Translations under genes and position numbers: made by a program | Shown: positions 61,088 through 64,000 of the stretch, piece after piece | How the letters are laid out: each line of letters opens with the position of its first letter | Position numbering within the stretch: the stretch's first letter is position 1 | DNA from: Streptomyces puniciscabiei | Lineage (GTDB): Bacteria; Actinomycetota; Actinomycetes; Streptomycetales; Streptomycetaceae | Reading direction: 5' to 3' | Assembly (NCBI RefSeq): GCF_006715785.1 | Contig: NZ_VFNX01000002.1 | Span: 1 to 64,000, forward strand | DNA: 64,000 bases | Notes under the pieces: model-generated | What the model was told of the DNA's origin: nothing | Databases searched by the model: none | Seen by the model: only the letters and a program-made list of their open reading frames with translations

Positions 61088-61978
61088 TCAGACGCGCACG
61101 AGTTTGTCGGGGTTCATGACCCGGCGGTACGCGGTGATCAGGCCTTCTGCGATCTGCACCGTGTCGACGGAGTAGACCCGTCCTTCCCGGTGGAACACGA
61201 GGGCCGACTCGCCACCGACCTCCGCGAAGTCGATGCGGTCCGGGTGCCACTGACGCCCCGTACGCATCATGACCTCGGCGACGCGCTCGCCGCCGTGGAT
61301 GAGCTTGCGTGCTGCCAAGACCTTGCCGCCGCCGTCGGTGACGTAGACCGCGTCCGGGTGCAGGAGCCTGACCAGGCCGGCCAGGTCCCCGGCCTCGTAG
61401 GCGGCGCGGAAGACCTTGAGGACGCGTTCGCGCTCCGCCTTCGACGCCTGCGGCGTGGACTGCTTCGCCTTGGCCACCCGCCGTCGTGCCCGCGAGGCGA
61501 GCTGTCGGGCGCCCGGCACGGAGACGTCCAGCACCTCGGCGATCCGGCCGAACTCAAGGCCGAAGACATCGTGCAGGACGAAGGCCACCCGCTCCGGCGG
61601 GCTCAGCTCCTCCATGATCAGGAGCATCGCCGAACTGACGGACTCGTCGACGAGTACCGGCTGCGACGCGTCCGGCCCTGTCAGCAGCGGCTCCGGCAGC
61701 CACGGCCCGACATAGCTCTCCCGGCGGAAACGGGCGCTCTTGAGGATGTCGTACGACCGTCGCGCGGCCACCGTCACCAGCCAGGCCCGCAGATCCTCGA
61801 TGTCCTGCAGATCCGCTCCGGCCGCCCGCAGCCACACGTCCTGGGTGACATCCTCGGCATCGGCCACAGTCCCCAGCAGCCGGTAGGCCACTCCGAAGAC
61901 CGCGGGCCGGTGCCTCTCCCATTCGGCTCCGAGCAGGCCCTCCTGCGCAGACCGTCCGGGCCCGTGCCTGTCGCCCAT
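61088..61978 (-). CDS. ECF41-family RNA polymerase sigma factor
   Basis: 296 residues from the ATG at 61978 (GGAGGAGG ~11 nt upstream). Sigma region 2: RHRPAVFGVAYRLLGTVADA, EDVTQDVWLR; region 4: LSPPERVAFVLHDVFGLEFG, RIAEVLDVSVPGARQLASRA. Linker and C-terminal SnoaL-like extension carry the three ECF41 hallmarks WLPEP, DGGGK and NPDKL. ECF41 factors lack an anti-sigma partner; the extension itself modulates activity. They normally neighbour carboxymuconolactone decarboxylase, oxidoreductase or epimerase genes, matching the cluster downstream. The same frame is open upstream into an MFS transporter, so it may instead be the C-terminal half of a fusion. Confidence 0.88.
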   Translation of the reverse strand: MGDRHGPGRSAQEGLLGAEWERHRPAVFGVAYRLLGTVADAEDVTQDVWLRAAGADLQDIEDLRAWLVTVAARRSYDILKSARFRRESYVGPWLPEPLLTGPDASQPVLVDESVSSAMLLIMEELSPPERVAFVLHDVFGLEFGRIAEVLDVSVPGARQLASRARRRVAKAKQSTPQASKAERERVLKVFRAAYEAGDLAGLVRLLHPDAVYVTDGGGKVLAARKLIHGGERVAEVMMRTGRQWHPDRIDFAEVGGESALVFHREGRVYSVDTVQIAEGLITAYRRVMNPDKLVRV

Positions 61979-63415
61979 TCGGATCGCAACCTCCTCCACC
62001 TGCGGATGCAACGTAGCTATTTCGATCTCGGGATCTCCGAAGACAGCTCCGCGGAAGCGAGCCGACCCGCTCCGACACGGCAGCTGTAAGTCCTGATCAA
62101 GCTGCTTCGGGGATGGTGTCGGCGTGGGACGTGCCGCGCGCTCAGCAGCGGGACGGTTCGCCGAGAGATCCGCTTTCCCGGCCCGTGCGATCGGATCGCC
62201 GGTGGGTCTGTGAGCGCGTGCTCGTCCGGCGTGGAGGGCCGCAGCCACGGACAGCGCCCCGACGAAGCCGACGTACAGATAGCCCGTGGTCTCCAGCCCC
62301 CATGAGGGCGCCGCGAGCCCGGCCGCGAGGGCCGGAAGACTCAACGCCGCATAGCTGATCACGTAGACGGCCGAGAAGACCTCCGATCGCGACTTCGCAG
62401 TGGTGACCGCGCTGATGGCGCGGAGGTTGCCGTTGAACGTCAGGCCGACGCCCAGCCCCGCTACGACCGATCCGCCCACGTATGTGGCTGGCGACGCAAC
62501 AGCGATGGCCACCGCCAGTCCGGACGCACCCAGAGTCAGGAGAACCGCCCCCAGCAAGGTGGCGAGCCGTGCCGTATGCCGAACGGACCACACCCCGCCC
62601 AGGCTGTTGGCCAGAAACAGCGCCGCGATGCTGAGCCCGCCCGCAGCGCCGGAGCGCACATGCAGGACATTGCTCACCAGGGACGGAGTGAGCGCGAGGA
62701 ACAGACCCGTGACGGCCCACCCCGCGACCAGGGCGGGAATGGAGGCGAAGAACTCCGGCCGGGCTTCCCGGGGAACCCGGACTCTCGGTCGCAACGACGC
62801 CAGTCCCATCGCGCGCCGGGCGAGTGTCTCAGGGATCGTGAGGACCACCGCGGCCAGAACGACGAAGGTCAGCGTAAGGACGGGAAAGACATACGCATCG
62901 GGGCGTGAGGTCGACTGAACCAGCAGCCCCACCACTCCGGCGCCGGCGGCCATGCCGATACTCGTGCCCACCGCTGTCGTCGTGGGCCCCAGCTGCGGAC
63001 GTCTCCTGGGTGAGAGCTCGACCAGTCCGGCGGCAAGACCGCCCGTGGCCGTCCCCGTGGCGATGCCCTGCACCACCCGGGCGGTCAGGAGGGAGACGAT
63101 GCCGTCGGCCGTCCAGAAGACCGCCGTGCTGGTCGCCGCCACCAGAAGGGCGGCGACCAGCACCGGGCGGCGACCCAGCTGGTCGCTCAGCGATCCGACC
63201 GTCAGCAGGGCGCCGAGCAGACCCACGACATACACCGCGAAGATCACTGTCAGCATCGTGACCGACAGGCCCCAATGCTCCCGGTACAGCGGATAGATCG
63301 GTGACGGTGCGCTTGCCGTGGCCATCATCACCACATTGGCGCAGGCCAGCACGGCGAAGGCCGCACTTCGCCCGAGACGACGCCCGTCGCGAGGGCCACT
63401 CACACGTCTCATCAC
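61088..63415 (-). CDS. MFS transporter fused in frame to the ECF41 sigma factor
   Basis: 775 residues without a stop. Residues 1-~415 form a 12-segment MFS transporter: ACANVVMMATASAPSPIYPL, VGSLSDQLGRRPVLVAALLV (motif A), ARVVQGIATGTATGG, and later segments to YLYVGFVGALSVAAALHAG. A ~65-residue polar linker (RARAHRPTGDPIARAG...) joins the sigma factor. Normal MFS proteins end near residue 400-420, so either a stop was lost, giving a real fusion, or the two are translated separately through the internal ATG at 61978. The transporter itself looks intact. Its start (GTG 63415 or ATG 63412) lies 20 bp after the HD-domain gene, suggesting an operon. Confidence 0.7.
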   Translation of the reverse strand: MMRRVSGPRDGRRLGRSAAFAVLACANVVMMATASAPSPIYPLYREHWGLSVTMLTVIFAVYVVGLLGALLTVGSLSDQLGRRPVLVAALLVAATSTAVFWTADGIVSLLTARVVQGIATGTATGGLAAGLVELSPRRRPQLGPTTTAVGTSIGMAAGAGVVGLLVQSTSRPDAYVFPVLTLTFVVLAAVVLTIPETLARRAMGLASLRPRVRVPREARPEFFASIPALVAGWAVTGLFLALTPSLVSNVLHVRSGAAGGLSIAALFLANSLGGVWSVRHTARLATLLGAVLLTLGASGLAVAIAVASPATYVGGSVVAGLGVGLTFNGNLRAISAVTTAKSRSEVFSAVYVISYAALSLPALAAGLAAPSWGLETTGYLYVGFVGALSVAAALHAGRARAHRPTGDPIARAGKADLSANRPAAERAARPTPTPSPKQLDQDLQLPCRSGSARFRGAVFGDPEIEIATLHPQVEEVAIRMGDRHGPGRSAQEGLLGAEWERHRPAVFGVAYRLLGTVADAEDVTQDVWLRAAGADLQDIEDLRAWLVTVAARRSYDILKSARFRRESYVGPWLPEPLLTGPDASQPVLVDESVSSAMLLIMEELSPPERVAFVLHDVFGLEFGRIAEVLDVSVPGARQLASRARRRVAKAKQSTPQASKAERERVLKVFRAAYEAGDLAGLVRLLHPDAVYVTDGGGKVLAARKLIHGGERVAEVMMRTGRQWHPDRIDFAEVGGESALVFHREGRVYSVDTVQIAEGLITAYRRVMNPDKLVRV

Positions 63416-63432
63416 GTTCTATGGCGCCTTGA

Positions 63433-64000
63433 TCAGCTCGGCCACGGAGCGCCCATGATGCGCTCGACCGTGGTCGTGCGCTGGAAGCCGGGAATGAAGT
63501 GCTCCAGCACATCCGAGTTCACGGTTCCGTTCGTGGTCTCCGGGCGGTGCTTGAGTCCTTCGACGTAGGTCTGCAAAAACTCGTTCTTGAAGTCGCCCCG
63601 CGGATGGACGGCGGTGATCTCGTCCACCTGGCTGCGATCCAGTTCGTGCACGCCCAGGCCGATCACGTCGGTCAGGACTCCCAGATTCGTGCTGGCGATC
63701 TCCGGGCCCATCCGCCCGGGAATTCCCGGGGTCGTGTGCAGCGCGATCGCCGTCCACACCACGTCGGCGGCCGTGGCCGGAAAGCCGTGGTCGAGCATGA
63801 ACGTGCGTGCGTGGTCGGCTCCATCGACCTCGAAGCGCTGCTCCGCGTCGGAAAACGGCGTCAGGAGGCCGGTGTCGTGAAACATGGCGGACAGGTAGAG
63901 CAGCTCCGGGTCGGGCTCCAGGCCGAGTCTGTGAGCGTGCATGGCGCCGAAGACGAAAACGCGCCGGGAGTGGTGGTAGATGAGGGGGCTGGTCATCTCC
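63433..64000 (-). CDS. HD-domain protein, copy B (5' end beyond the window)
   Basis: 187 residues visible: SPLIYHHSRRVFVFGAMHAH, LSAMFHDTGLLTPF, VVWTAIALHTTPGIPGRMGP and HPRGDFKNEFLQTYVEGLKH. The HD metal site is complete. Compared with copy A at 56.6 kb about 25 N-terminal residues are missing, and the frame stays open at the window edge, so the true start is probably outside. First gene of a run with the MFS-sigma ORF. Confidence 0.8.
   Translation of the reverse strand, partial: EMTSPLIYHHSRRVFVFGAMHAHRLGLEPDPELLYLSAMFHDTGLLTPFSDAEQRFEVDGADHARTFMLDHGFPATAADVVWTAIALHTTPGIPGRMGPEIASTNLGVLTDVIGLGVHELDRSQVDEITAVHPRGDFKNEFLQTYVEGLKHRPETTNGTVNSDVLEHFIPGFQRTTTVERIMGAPWPS

Noticed and set aside
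1..64000. CRISPR array, rRNA operon or biosynthetic gene cluster
   Set aside because: No evenly spaced repeats, no rRNA sequence, and no PKS/NRPS/terpene or lanthipeptide core enzymes were seen.

Overview
The window is about 70% GC, with GC-rich third codon positions, frequent GTG/TTG starts and families typical of Streptomyces: KilB-like protein, an HTH-NACHT-membrane NTPase, a DUF6192 fragment, a SigJ/ECF41 sigma factor and SpoIIE-type phosphatase sequence. I read it as an accessory, probably chromosome-arm region of a Streptomyces. About a third of the recognisable coding sequence is broken: integrase, transposase, helicase, TetR, GNAT, SDR, aquaporin, AhpD and SnoaL remnants. Two copies of one insertion sequence, a third complete-looking IS, a decayed tRNA-Pro 3' end and a tRNA-Ser-like sequence point to repeated integration and deletion.

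Layout. 0.5-4.5 kb: small membrane protein plus sigma-region-4-like protein, a SIR2-domain protein, a KilB-like protein and an integrase remnant. 5.2-10.9 kb: a probable immune cluster of three proteins that share a short amyloid-like motif (N-x-I-x-G-G ... G-R-D). These are a P-loop/Sel1 protein, a 150-residue protein with a hydrophobic N-terminus resembling bacterial 'Bell' pore-forming effectors, and an NB-ARC/TPR receptor. 11.2-12.7 kb and 38.0-39.5 kb: two inverted copies of a 1,474-bp IS5-family element with a DUF1877 passenger gene. 12.9-16.3 kb: hydrolase, tandem GNAT and transposase remnants. 16.6-26.7 kb: a conflict/stress locus with an HTH-NACHT-membrane protein divergent from a TerY-like vWA, PP2C, protein kinase series, then a zinc-ribbon membrane protein, a membrane-anchored protein with a C-terminal nuclease-like toxin domain and a SMI1/KNR4-like immunity protein.

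27-45 kb: scattered single genes (DinB, YihY/BrkB, secreted proteins, a beta-propeller, a lipoprotein) between fragments, including a NACHT remnant and a nitronate monooxygenase that both lost their 5' ends at one junction, and a helicase pseudogene beside a tRNA-Pro scar. 44.8-49.7 kb: a redox group (cupin, MarR, azoreductase, two near-identical nitroreductases, NAD(P)-binding protein), with a strong palindrome between azoreductase and nitroreductase. 50-56 kb: MerR, a GNAT pseudogene, fragments, a tRNA-Ser-like sequence and a TolB-like propeller. 56.5-64 kb: two paralogous HD-domain proteins and an ECF41 sigma factor fused in frame to an MFS transporter. An exact ECF41 promoter (TGTCACA, 16 nt, CGTC) lies upstream of an oxidoreductase-cupin-AhpD-like cluster, so the sigma factor and its likely target operon sit together.

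The best candidates for a little-described system are the amyloid-motif receptor/effector cluster (5.2-10.9 kb) and the NACHT plus TerY-phosphorylation triad coupled to a toxin/immunity pair (16.6-26.7 kb).
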